Positions 8,296 to 16,394 of a stretch of 64,000 bases of DNA are shown piece after piece. Each line of letters begins with the position of its first letter. Within the stretch, counting starts at the first letter, position 1. Under the pieces are notes generated by a model. It saw nothing but the letters and a program-made list of their open reading frames with translations. It was not told the DNA's origin and ran no database searches. Made by a program: the position numbers and the translations under genes. The DNA lies in NCBI RefSeq assembly GCF_010093125.1, contig NZ_NMZQ01000026.1, positions 1 to 64,000 of the forward strand. Reading direction: 5' to 3'. The stretch comes from Veillonella sp. R32. GTDB taxonomy: Bacteria; Bacillota; Negativicutes; Veillonellales; Veillonellaceae.

Positions 8296-9642
8296 TTATA
8301 TGAATCGCTTTGTTTGTAAATACATAACTCGCCAAATATATAATATACCAGCTAAGCCTACGCCACCTAATAAGCCAAGCCATACGCTATAGGGGCCTAA
8401 ATCAGTAAGATATATGAAACTTAAGGCAATAGGGATACAAGCACCCCAGTAAGTGGCTATAGCTATTTTAGAGATAATCGCCACATCTTTATAAGCCCGT
8501 AGAATTCCTTGGACAGGAGTTCCAAAGGCATCAATAATAATAAAGAACGCTGCATAGCTCATAAAGGATGCAATAATATCTACCATGGCAGGGTCATTGG
8601 TGTAAAAACTTGCGAAGAGTGGTAAATGAGTAAAAATTACTAGGCTCATAAGGGCCGCTATAGTTAGAGCAGTACCCCTTGCGATGTATGACATGATTTT
8701 AGCTTCTTTATAGGCCTTAGCACCTACTTGGTAGCCTACTACAATAGTACTAGCCATGCTGATACTGAGGGGAATTCCATAGAATAGATTAACAAAGCTA
8801 ATAGCCGCCTGATGGGCCGCTATTACTTGTGTACCGTAATACGTAATAGCTAAACCAGCTAAACTAAAAATACTACTTTCACAAAAGACAGCGACCCCAA
8901 TAGGGAGACCAATTCGTAATTGTTCACGAAGAGGGAGCCACTGTAAGGACCATCGTTGTTTTAGAAGTTTGTATTGGGTGAACGGTTGTTTATATAGCAA
9001 AAGGCCTAAATAGGCAAGACAATTAAACCAATACGCAATGGCTGTAGCAATACCGGCACCTAAACCACCTAAGGCAGGTAGGCCGAAGTGGCCTAAGATT
9101 AAAGCGTAGTTTAGGGAAATATGAATGATTAGGCCTATGCTCATAATTATCATAGAATAACGTGTATATCCATGGCAGTCTACAGTATTGCGAAGGGTAC
9201 AGGTTAGGATGAGTGGTGGCAGGGCAAAGGCAATGGCTTTCATATATTGTAAACAAATTTCATAGGCGGCTGGCTCTAAGGCAAGATATTGCAGGAGTGG
9301 TTTCAGAAATAAAATGCCACTTATAATTAAGAGGGCACTAAAAAAGAGCGCTAACCATATACCATGAATAATAACCGTAGGTATATTTTCTTCTTTGTGA
9401 GCGCCTAATAATTGCGCTATAATGGGGGCAATACCGAGTAGAATACCCAGGATACCGTAGTAACAGGCAATCCAAATATTAAAACCTACGGAAATACCGG
9501 CCACATCGGTTGTGCTATATTGACCGGTCATGACGACCGAAAAAAAGGAGCCGCCAGTTAAGGCAAATTGGGTAATAATAATGGGAACCGTTAGTTGAAT
9601 AAAGCTTATTATTTTATGATACATAGATACTTTAGTATTCAT
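8296..9642 (-). CDS. MATE-family efflux transporter (MepA-like), copy 1
   Basis: A 448-residue, twelve-helix membrane exporter of the MATE family, which expels cationic compounds in exchange for Na+ or H+. Family traits include the N-terminal LTVPIIITQFALTGGSFFSVVMTGQ, a repeat of the same pattern in the second half, and a near-zero charge in the core helices. It is a clear paralogue of the next gene. A guanidine-IV-type riboswitch lies in its leader, so guanidinium or a related cation is a likely inducer and perhaps substrate. AAAGGAG precedes the ATG. Assignment of the exact substrate is inference. Confidence 0.92.
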   Translation of the reverse strand: MNTKVSMYHKIISFIQLTVPIIITQFALTGGSFFSVVMTGQYSTTDVAGISVGFNIWIACYYGILGILLGIAPIIAQLLGAHKEENIPTVIIHGIWLALFFSALLIISGILFLKPLLQYLALEPAAYEICLQYMKAIAFALPPLILTCTLRNTVDCHGYTRYSMIIMSIGLIIHISLNYALILGHFGLPALGGLGAGIATAIAYWFNCLAYLGLLLYKQPFTQYKLLKQRWSLQWLPLREQLRIGLPIGVAVFCESSIFSLAGLAITYYGTQVIAAHQAAISFVNLFYGIPLSISMASTIVVGYQVGAKAYKEAKIMSYIARGTALTIAALMSLVIFTHLPLFASFYTNDPAMVDIIASFMSYAAFFIIIDAFGTPVQGILRAYKDVAIISKIAIATYWGACIPIALSFIYLTDLGPYSVWLGLLGGVGLAGILYIWRVMYLQTKRFI

Positions 9643-9675
9643 GGGGTACTCCTTTCGTATATCAATAAGATTAAT

Positions 9676-9755
9676 AAAAAAACATCAAACACTCTATCTT
9701 CAATGGCCTACGATAGAGCATTTGATGTTATTTCTTTTATCCGGCGACAAAAGTC
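9676..9755 (-). promoter_or_regulatory. Guanidine-IV (mepA motif) riboswitch with terminator, copy 1
   Basis: Read on the minus strand, hairpin P1 (CTTTT/AAAAG, plus coordinates 9734-9753) holds loop GTCGCCGGAT. A second hairpin follows: CATCAAA/TTTGATG outside, CTCTATC/GATAGAG inside, loop GTAGGCCATTGAA, then seven T. The second hairpin is also an intrinsic terminator. Loop 1 GCC can pair with loop 2 GGC. From memory, two hairpins with a kissing-loop contact and control of MATE genes match the guanidine-IV riboswitch class, an ON switch for exporters. Confidence 0.75.
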
Positions 9756-9892
9756 ATCAAGGTATGAATTTGTAATAAATTGTATAACCTATTTGAACTA
9801 TTTAAATTATTAAAATTATACAAACTATTTAAACGATATATACCGTATGAGTTTAATAGGCAATACATATAAAACTGTTATGTAGTCTAACA

Positions 9893-11266
9893 TTATACAT
9901 AGCTAATGTCAAGTTGCTTGTTTTTTTTGTTTTGAATGAACCATACGCGCCAGGTGAAAAGCATGGCGGCAATTAGAGTACTGCCTAAGAGACCAATCCA
10001 AATGGCATAAGGGCCATAATTAAAAATAAAGGTAAAGATAGCTGCAATGGGAATACTGGTTCCACAGAAGCTTGATAAAGCGATGATAGAAATAATACGC
10101 ACATCTTTATAACCGCGGAGAATTCCTTGGATAGGAGTTCCTAGGGCATCAATAACGGTGAAGAAAACAGCATAGCTTAAGAAACTACCAATTAAATCTA
10201 CCATATTAGGATCATTCGTGTAGTAGCCAGCAATGGTAGGTAGATGGGTAAAGGTATATAGGCAAATCGTCATGGCTAAGACTACAGCTAAACCACGAGC
10301 GATATAGGAATAGACTTTAGCATCTTGCAGTTGCTTAGCACCTACAGCATAGCCTACGGTAATAGTAGCAGCAATGCCAATACTTAAAGGGACGCCATAG
10401 AAGAGGGAGGTGAAACTTAGGGCCGCTTGATGAGCAGCAATAATACTAGTGCCATAGGCGGTGGCGGCAATGCCGGCTAAACTAAAAATACTGCTTTCGG
10501 CAAAAATGGCTAGACCAATGGGTATACCCAGTCGTAATTGCTCTTGAATATATGTTAAGTCAAAGGTGAAGGGGTGAAGGAACAGACGGTACTCCTTGAA
10601 GGGCTTGCCTAGAATTAATACGCATAAAAAGGCTAAAAAATTGAACCAATAGGCAATAGCCGTAGCAATACCAGCGCCTAAACCACCAAGGGCGGGAAAG
10701 CCAAAGTGGCCTAGAATAAGGGCATAATCTAAGAAAATATGAAGGCCTAAGCCACAGAGTATGATATACATAGTATAGTGTGTATAGCCGTGGCAATCTA
10801 AGGTATTTCTTAGGACACAAGTTAAAATAAGGGGGAAAAGGCCGACGGCAATAGCTTTTAAATATTGCCAACATACTTCATAGGCGGTGGGCTCTAGTTG
10901 TAGTTGTGTTAAAATAGGATCTAACACGGTAAGGCCTAATAGTATCATTAAGAGAAAGAAACAGACCGATAAGATGAGCCCATGATAGATGATAGTAGGA
11001 ATGTTATCTTTTTCTTTGGCTCCCAGTAGTTGGGCAATAATAGGTGAAATGCCAAGATGGATGCCAATGATGCCATAGTAGCAGGCTGTCCATAAATTAA
11101 AGCCGACGGAGATGCCCGCTAAATCTACCGTACTGTATTGACCTGTTAATACAACGGACACGAAGGAGCCCCCAGTAATGGCAAATTGTGTTAATATAAT
11201 AGGAATGGTTAAGGCGATAAAATGTTTAATTTTATTAAATGTGTTTAGTTGCTGTATTGTAGTCAT
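9893..11266 (-). CDS. MATE-family efflux transporter (MepA-like), copy 2
   Basis: A 457-residue MATE exporter with twelve predicted helices, paralogous to copy 1 along its whole length (LTIPIILTQFAITGGSFVSV; GFPALGGLGAGIATAIAYWFN in both). The two genes are oriented the same way but separated by about 250 bases that contain the first riboswitch. Each therefore seems to be an independent transcription unit. The leader of this gene has its own riboswitch with the terminator U-tract abutting the GAGGTAA ribosome-binding site, giving tight control. The likely role is export of guanidinium or related cations, inferred from the leader. Confidence 0.92.
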   Translation of the reverse strand: MTTIQQLNTFNKIKHFIALTIPIILTQFAITGGSFVSVVLTGQYSTVDLAGISVGFNLWTACYYGIIGIHLGISPIIAQLLGAKEKDNIPTIIYHGLILSVCFFLLMILLGLTVLDPILTQLQLEPTAYEVCWQYLKAIAVGLFPLILTCVLRNTLDCHGYTHYTMYIILCGLGLHIFLDYALILGHFGFPALGGLGAGIATAIAYWFNFLAFLCVLILGKPFKEYRLFLHPFTFDLTYIQEQLRLGIPIGLAIFAESSIFSLAGIAATAYGTSIIAAHQAALSFTSLFYGVPLSIGIAATITVGYAVGAKQLQDAKVYSYIARGLAVVLAMTICLYTFTHLPTIAGYYTNDPNMVDLIGSFLSYAVFFTVIDALGTPIQGILRGYKDVRIISIIALSSFCGTSIPIAAIFTFIFNYGPYAIWIGLLGSTLIAAMLFTWRVWFIQNKKNKQLDISYV

Positions 11267-11278
11267 ATATGTTACCTC

Positions 11279-11361
11279 AAAAAAAGCATCAAATTATCTA
11301 TCTTCTATGACCTACGATAGATTCTTTGATGCTACATACCTATATCCGGTGACTTAGGTAT
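11279..11361 (-). promoter_or_regulatory. Guanidine-IV (mepA motif) riboswitch with terminator, copy 2
   Basis: The fold is the same as in copy 1. P1 is ATACCTA/TAGGTAT (plus coordinates 11336-11361) with loop AGTCACCGGAT-like. P2/terminator is GCATCAAA/TTTGATGC (11286-11332) with inner TCTATC/GATAGA and loop GTAGGTCATAGAA, then seven T. Relative to copy 1, loop 1 changes GCC to ACC and loop 2 changes GGC to GGT, which preserves the loop-loop pairing. Stem sequences differ while the loop cores are kept. Confidence 0.75.
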
Positions 11362-11512
11362 GGCTTTGTTAGTGATTCAATTAATAATTCGATTAATAAT
11401 TACTCTATTTTTACTGTAACATAGAATATAAGAAAAGTCTATATGGTATGCCTATAGGGCATATGATAAATTTGAAAAGACAGTGTTTAATTCACTTACT
11501 GGGATAACCTAA

Positions 11513-11542
11513 AAAACGACCTATCTTTGATAGGTCGTTTTA
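11513..11542 (-). terminator. Terminator of the PepT-like gene
   Basis: A 13-bp perfect stem AAAACGACCTATC / GATAGGTCGTTTT with a 3-base loop and T runs usable on either strand. It lies downstream of the minus-strand peptidase gene. The remainder of 11362-11610 shows nothing else that I recognise beyond a possible promoter region. Confidence 0.85.
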
Positions 11543-11610
11543 GTTATATAAGTTGTCCTAGCGAATACGTAGTATGTTAATTGTATTCATACTTGAGTTA
11601 CTTATATTTA

Positions 11611-12729
11611 TTATTTAGTTGCTTCAATAATAATTTGGGTAGCTAAGCGCGCTGAATTATATAAATCTTGTTCGAGTAAGCATTCATCTTTCGTATGCAC
11701 ATTAGTCATGCCAACGCCAAGTACCGCCGTTGGTACGCCATAAGCATTGAAGAAACTAGCATCACTACCACCGCCAGATTCAACAACATTTACAGGGAAG
11801 CCTAATGTTTCGGCCGCTTTACTAGCTAGTTTAATCGTTTCAGAATCAACAGCTAAATCAAATGGATCGTAAGCTGGTAGAACTTTTACATCTACGGTTG
11901 TATTAGTTTCTTTAGCGCCAGCTTCAAAAATAGCCACTACATCAGCAGTCAATTTGTCTAGTTTAGCTTTATTACGGCTACGGGTTTCTAATAAAATAGT
12001 TGCTTCGTCAGCTACGATATTGGTAGCACGGCCGCCACTAATGGTACCGATATTGCAGGTTGTTTCTTCATCAAGTCGACCTTGTGGCAATTTAGTAAGC
12101 ATATGACCGGCCGCTACGATGGCATTTATCCCTTTTTCAGGGGCGTTACCGGCATGAGCTGCTTTGCCAGTAATAACGGCACGCACTTTATTTTGGCCTG
12201 GTGCTTTGTGTACAATACGACCAGGGGCGCCAGACGTATCAAATGTAAAGCCTAATTTAGCTTTTAACAAGGAAGAATCCATGTTTTTAGAGCCATTTAC
12301 ACCACCTTCTTCAGCAATCGTAAATACGACTTGAATATCGCCATAAGGAAGGTCTTTTTCTTTAATGACGCGAAGGGCTTCTAAAATAGCCACTACGCCA
12401 GCTTTGTCGTCACCACCTAAGATAGTAGTACCATCAGAGGTAATGAGACCATCTTTTAGTTGAGGTTTGATATTGGCACAAGGTTCTACGCAGTCCATGT
12501 GAGCTGTTAGCATAATCATAGGGGCTTCAGGGACAGTGCCTTTCCGTGTGGCTACTAAGTTGCCCGTATTGCCACCTAGCTTTTCACCGGCATTATCTTC
12601 TACTACGGTGAAACCAAGATCTTCTAAACGCTTGGTAAGTAAATCGGCTACCACTCGTTCATTTAAAGTGGAGCAAGGAATTTGAACAAGCTCAAAGAAT
12701 TCATCAAGGACACGTTTTTCTTGAATCAT
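11611..12729 (-). CDS. M20 metallopeptidase, peptidase T-like (PepT-like/YqjE type)
   Basis: A 372-residue cytosolic zinc peptidase of family M20. The metal-site motifs are visible: MLTAHMDCVEP (His and catalytic Asp), LGGDDKAGVV (bridging Asp), FTIAEEGGVNGS (catalytic Glu) and the late VHTKDECL histidine. The dimerisation lid begins at KAAHAGNAPEKGINAI. Length and motif wording fit the PepT-like subfamily (TIGR01883) rather than true PepT, which is about 410 residues. It probably acts as a tripeptidase or dipeptidase in peptide use. AAGGAGG-type site precedes the ATG. It may be transcribed with the DcuC gene upstream, about 135 bases away. Confidence 0.87.
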   Translation of the reverse strand: MIQEKRVLDEFFELVQIPCSTLNERVVADLLTKRLEDLGFTVVEDNAGEKLGGNTGNLVATRKGTVPEAPMIMLTAHMDCVEPCANIKPQLKDGLITSDGTTILGGDDKAGVVAILEALRVIKEKDLPYGDIQVVFTIAEEGGVNGSKNMDSSLLKAKLGFTFDTSGAPGRIVHKAPGQNKVRAVITGKAAHAGNAPEKGINAIVAAGHMLTKLPQGRLDEETTCNIGTISGGRATNIVADEATILLETRSRNKAKLDKLTADVVAIFEAGAKETNTTVDVKVLPAYDPFDLAVDSETIKLASKAAETLGFPVNVVESGGGSDASFFNAYGVPTAVLGVGMTNVHTKDECLLEQDLYNSARLATQIIIEATK

Positions 12730-12863
12730 GAGAACCTCCTTAAGAGAAAATATATAGAAATAGATAAAGAGAACAACTTAGTACCTAATTTATATAGTAG
12801 TTAACTGTTACGTAGTAGGTAAGCGCCTAATACTACGTAGTAGCGGTTGGAATATGTAGAATA

Positions 12864-14147
12864 TTAGAATAAGATTAAGAATGTAATAACCCCAGCTAGC
12901 ATAGGAATAATATTGCGTTTGGCTAATTCCATAGGGCTTACTTTAGCTAAGGTGGCGCAGATAATAGCGGCACCGGCTACCGGCGAGGTAGAGCGGCCAA
13001 TGGCGCCTGAGATTTGGGCCAAGGAACCAAGGTCTACCATATTCATACCAAAGCTAGCAGCATGTGGTGTAATCGCTCCGTTGAAGGCAAGGGCCGCCGC
13101 ATCACCAGACCCGCAGAGGATAGCGATGATGAAAGGTCCAAAGCTACCAGCGATTTTAGCAATCGATTCAGAATCTTTCATGTAAGTTAATAAAGCATCC
13201 GTAAGGCCCATAGCTTGCATACCTTGCGTGAAGACCGCCGCAGCAATGATAAGCCCGATAATGCTACCATAGGCTTCGCCCATGCCCTTAAAGAAGTCTT
13301 TAGTTACTTCTTGTGGATTAGCACGGGCAATGAGTAAGGCAAGGACGCAACCGATAATCATAGCGGCTGGTACGCTTACTTTAGGAATGCCCATAGCTTT
13401 AATCATTGGTAGATTTAAGTTTGTTACTACTAAGATTACCAATGGGATAATAGGGGCTAAGGCCTTTAATGGATTGATTTTAAGTTTAGCTGTTAAGGAC
13501 GCATCTCCTTGTTCGGCTAAGGCTTGTTGACGAGCCTTATTAGGCCCTTCTTTTTTCACGGCTGCCACTAAGGTAAGGGCAATAGCGACTACAAAGGACG
13601 CAATAATAGCAGGTACCGCTGTTTCTAGCACAACGTACATTACATCGACGCTAGCCATTTTAGAGATAAAAGCGACATGGGTGTTACCCGGGCTAATTGT
13701 ACTCCCCCAGGTACCTGCTAATACAGCGGCACCAGCCATGGCTGGATGTACACCAGCGGCAATTAACGCAGGAATCAAAATGCTGCCAATAGCAGCGGCT
13801 GCCCCAGCTGCACTTGTTACGGCAATGTTAAGCCACCAAGTAATGAGCATGGCTAACGGAATAATAACAGCATGGCTTTTGGAAATGAGTCCGGAGAGCG
13901 CATGAACTAAATGCTGATCACATTCCGTGTGTTTCATAACGAAGGCAAAGCCCATAACAGCACAAATGGTAGGAACTAATGTGCCATGAACCATGGTTTT
14001 CACAAAAGCATCCATAAATTGGCCCATCACACCACCAATCAAGCACATCAAAGCACCTGCGATGAGTAAAACTGTACGTGTTTCATACTTCCGAATGATG
14101 GCGGCAAAGGCGACGATAACGATGACTCCGCCTAATAGTTGCATCAT
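12864..14147 (-). CDS. dcuC: C4-dicarboxylate transporter, DcuC family
   Basis: A 427-residue membrane carrier of the DcuC family, anaerobic fumarate/succinate antiporters or succinate exporters. About twelve hydrophobic segments, the glycine-rich GAAAAIGSILIPAL region and the late AISGAIGRSTSPVAGAA segment fit the family. The start was set at 14147 (MMQLLGG) instead of 14192, because AAGGAGGT lies 8 bases before it and the extra 15 residues are charged and unlike the family. In a succinate-forming and succinate-decarboxylating anaerobe it would handle dicarboxylate exchange. Confidence 0.83.
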   Translation of the reverse strand: MMQLLGGVIVIVAFAAIIRKYETRTVLLIAGALMCLIGGVMGQFMDAFVKTMVHGTLVPTICAVMGFAFVMKHTECDQHLVHALSGLISKSHAVIIPLAMLITWWLNIAVTSAAGAAAAIGSILIPALIAAGVHPAMAGAAVLAGTWGSTISPGNTHVAFISKMASVDVMYVVLETAVPAIIASFVVAIALTLVAAVKKEGPNKARQQALAEQGDASLTAKLKINPLKALAPIIPLVILVVTNLNLPMIKAMGIPKVSVPAAMIIGCVLALLIARANPQEVTKDFFKGMGEAYGSIIGLIIAAAVFTQGMQAMGLTDALLTYMKDSESIAKIAGSFGPFIIAILCGSGDAAALAFNGAITPHAASFGMNMVDLGSLAQISGAIGRSTSPVAGAAIICATLAKVSPMELAKRNIIPMLAGVITFLILF

Positions 14148-14309
14148 AGGTAAATACCTCCTTGAAAATAAAAACCGCTTACTATATAACATGGTATAAT
14201 ACTAATATAGATGAAAATCAGAAAAAATACTATGAAATTATGTAAAATTATAATTTTAATTATATCAATTTCACATACTATATGATTTTTTTATAAAAAG
14301 GAGCGAATT

Positions 14310-14903
14310 ATGAGCACTATGGAGGGACAGTGCACCTGGGCTGGACGCAGTGAATTAGAGCAACTATATCATGATACCGAGTGGGGTGTACCGGTTCATG
14401 AGGATGATAAATTATTTGAAATGCTAATTTTAGAGGGCATGCAAGCTGGTTTGAGTTGGACTATTGTAATTAAGCGCCGTGAAGCTATGCGTGAAGCCTT
14501 TGATGGGTTTGATGTGGCTACGTTAGCACAATATACACCTGAAAAGGAAGCGGCATTGTTGCAAAATCCGAATATTATTCGCCATCGTTTAAAAGTAGCA
14601 GCGTTACGTAAAAATGCAGTGGCTTTTCAGCGTGTACAAGCTGAGTTTGGTTCTTTCGACGCGTATATTTGGCATTTTACAGAGGGGAAGACTATAATCG
14701 GTCATTGGCAAAATCAAGCAGAGGTACCAGCTAGTATACCGTTAGCGGAAACAATTAGTAAGGATTTGAAAAAGCGAGGTTTTACTTTTGTAGGGCCTAC
14801 TATTATATATTCATTTTTACAGGCTATTGGTATAGTTAATGATCATATCGTAACTTGCCCTGTTTATAAGTGCTTAGTAGCTAATACGGAAGCTAATATA
14901 TAG
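14310..14903 (+). CDS. tag: DNA-3-methyladenine glycosylase I
   Basis: A 197-residue base-excision repair enzyme that removes 3-methyladenine from alkylated DNA. The sequence has the family opening CTWAGRSELEQLYHDTEWG, EDDKLFEMLILEGMQAGLSW with the catalytic region, and the zinc-binding residues near the ends (the early CTW cysteine plus the late HIVTCPVYKC). Length matches E. coli Tag (187). GGAG precedes the ATG. It is divergent from dcuC and may be followed in the same transcript by the AraC regulator 70 bases on. Confidence 0.93.
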   Translation: MSTMEGQCTWAGRSELEQLYHDTEWGVPVHEDDKLFEMLILEGMQAGLSWTIVIKRREAMREAFDGFDVATLAQYTPEKEAALLQNPNIIRHRLKVAALRKNAVAFQRVQAEFGSFDAYIWHFTEGKTIIGHWQNQAEVPASIPLAETISKDLKKRGFTFVGPTIIYSFLQAIGIVNDHIVTCPVYKCLVANTEANI

Positions 14904-14973
14904 GTTGGTAAAGGTTTGGTAAAGGCTTGGCGTAAGCCGTTAGAGAGAGTTATTTCAAAGGTTAGGAGGTAGT

Positions 14974-16095
14974 ATGGAGTATTTTAATTATGCTTATGAC
15001 CATGGACATATTCAGTTTAGTCAGTATATCTATCGTATTGGCACATATCATTATAATTGGCATCCTGAAATTGAAATTCTTGTTGTCTTACAAGGGGCTG
15101 TTGAAGTATGTCACGACAGTGAATATACGAATTTAGGGGTGAATGATATTATTATGTTGCCACCGCAATGTGGTCATGCTACCTTGGCTTTAGAGCCCGA
15201 TACGATAGCCATGGTTTTGCATCTACATCCTACTATGTTGGCCCAATATGAAGCGGTGTTTCGCCAGTCCACATTCTTTCTGGCTACCGATACAGCTACA
15301 CGGGATTTACCTATATATGTAGCTTTACGTGAACAATTAGGTTGTTTGATTTTAGCCTTAGCGACGATGGAAAGAGATAAGTCTAGCCGTGATAATTTGG
15401 GGAAGGGGCAAGCTCGTTGCAATCCTAGTAATGCATGGATTGATAGGCCTAATTTAAGAATTGAGCATTTATTTTTACAAGTATTAGAAACTTTGACCAC
15501 AATTTTACTGCCTCATACTCATGAACCACAAGGCAATCCAGTGGCTTTGCAGCAGGAGGCGACATTTGAAAAGATGATTACCTATATAGATAAACATTAT
15601 AAAGAAGCTATTGCCTTAGGGGATATAGCCACTATTGGAGGCTATACTGAGAGCTATGCTTCCCAATTTTTTAAACGACAATTGGGTATATCCTTTAAAA
15701 CGTATGTATTGCGGATGCGACTTCGTGAAGCGGCCGTGCAATTAGTGAATACGAAGCAACAAGTGGTGGATATAGCTAATCAGTGCGGTTTTTCCGATGT
15801 GAAGGCCTTTAATACGGCTTTTCGAAAGCATTTTCATACTACGCCCTCAGAGTATCGACGAATTGCTACGCAAGTAGAGCGTCAAACGATGATGGATAAT
15901 TGGAAGGAGTATATTGCTGTTGATGATGAGACTATTGGTCAACGTTTGAAGGCCTATGTGGCAGATGTGGCGACCTTGAAAGGTGACCAGGTGCATGAAC
16001 AGTCTTTATCTCTTGCAACAGTGCAACAGATTAAAAGCCAATTAGAAGATGCACTGACAACCTTAGCAAAGGTATGTCCACTGGATAAAATGTAG
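14974..16095 (+). CDS. AraC-family transcriptional regulator with cupin sensor domain
   Basis: A 373-residue regulator. Residues about 20-110 form an AraC-type cupin ligand-binding domain (HPEIEILVVLQGAVEV), and residues about 195-290 the double helix-turn-helix DNA-binding domain (IATIGGYTESYASQFFKRQ; CGFSDVKAFNTAFRKHF; TPSEYR). The C-terminal extension of about 75 residues past the DNA-binding domain is unusual and of unknown role. The gene lies directly upstream, same strand, of the DASS carrier and ttdAB, so activation of tartrate or dicarboxylate use is a reasonable guess. AGGAGG precedes the ATG. Confidence 0.88.
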   Translation: MEYFNYAYDHGHIQFSQYIYRIGTYHYNWHPEIEILVVLQGAVEVCHDSEYTNLGVNDIIMLPPQCGHATLALEPDTIAMVLHLHPTMLAQYEAVFRQSTFFLATDTATRDLPIYVALREQLGCLILALATMERDKSSRDNLGKGQARCNPSNAWIDRPNLRIEHLFLQVLETLTTILLPHTHEPQGNPVALQQEATFEKMITYIDKHYKEAIALGDIATIGGYTESYASQFFKRQLGISFKTYVLRMRLREAAVQLVNTKQQVVDIANQCGFSDVKAFNTAFRKHFHTTPSEYRRIATQVERQTMMDNWKEYIAVDDETIGQRLKAYVADVATLKGDQVHEQSLSLATVQQIKSQLEDALTTLAKVCPLDKM

Positions 16096-16203
16096 ATTTT
16101 TGATACTATCTAATAAAAAGAGAATAGGGCGTTTTTGTAGATGAAAAGAGCGCCCATACTATACCTTGAATATAAGAATATCCATAAAATGGCTAGCTTT
16201 AGA

Positions 16204-16227
16204 GACTATAAGGCTAGTCGTTTTTTT
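16204..16227 (+). terminator. Weak intrinsic terminator after the AraC gene
   Basis: A 5-bp stem GACTA/TAGTC is followed by a run of seven T. The stem is short, so termination may be partial, leaving read-through into the dicarboxylate operon possible. Confidence 0.5.
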
Positions 16228-16275
16228 ATATACATTTATACGAAGTTTCATTAAAAGTACTAAAAAAGAAGCTAA

Positions 16276-16292
16276 ATGAAAATTATTTTCAT
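16276..16292. promoter_or_regulatory. 17-base palindrome, Fur-like operator candidate
   Basis: ATGAAAAT-T-ATTTTCAT is a perfect odd palindrome about 100 bases before the DASS carrier. Its core TGAAAAT-T-ATTTTCA has the 7-1-7 layout of Fur-family sites and differs from TGATAAT-N-ATTATCA at one position per arm. The downstream ttdAB enzyme needs a 4Fe-4S cluster, which makes iron control plausible. Confidence 0.45.
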
Positions 16293-16394
16293 AGCATAAA
16301 TTGGATAGCTGATTTTGGATATATGCGTATAATGAAATTATCGAATGCATTCACAGTATCACCAACGTGTATAAGTTAACGAGAGGAGTTCTTT

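Noticed and set aside
12864-14192. Longer start of dcuC at 14192
   Set aside because: The extra 15 residues contain the ribosome-binding site for the start at 14147 and do not match the family.
12913-14199. Plus-strand frames opposite dcuC
   Set aside because: These are mirror frames of a membrane protein gene, with low-complexity Ala/Ile/Lys/Pro peptides and no family features.
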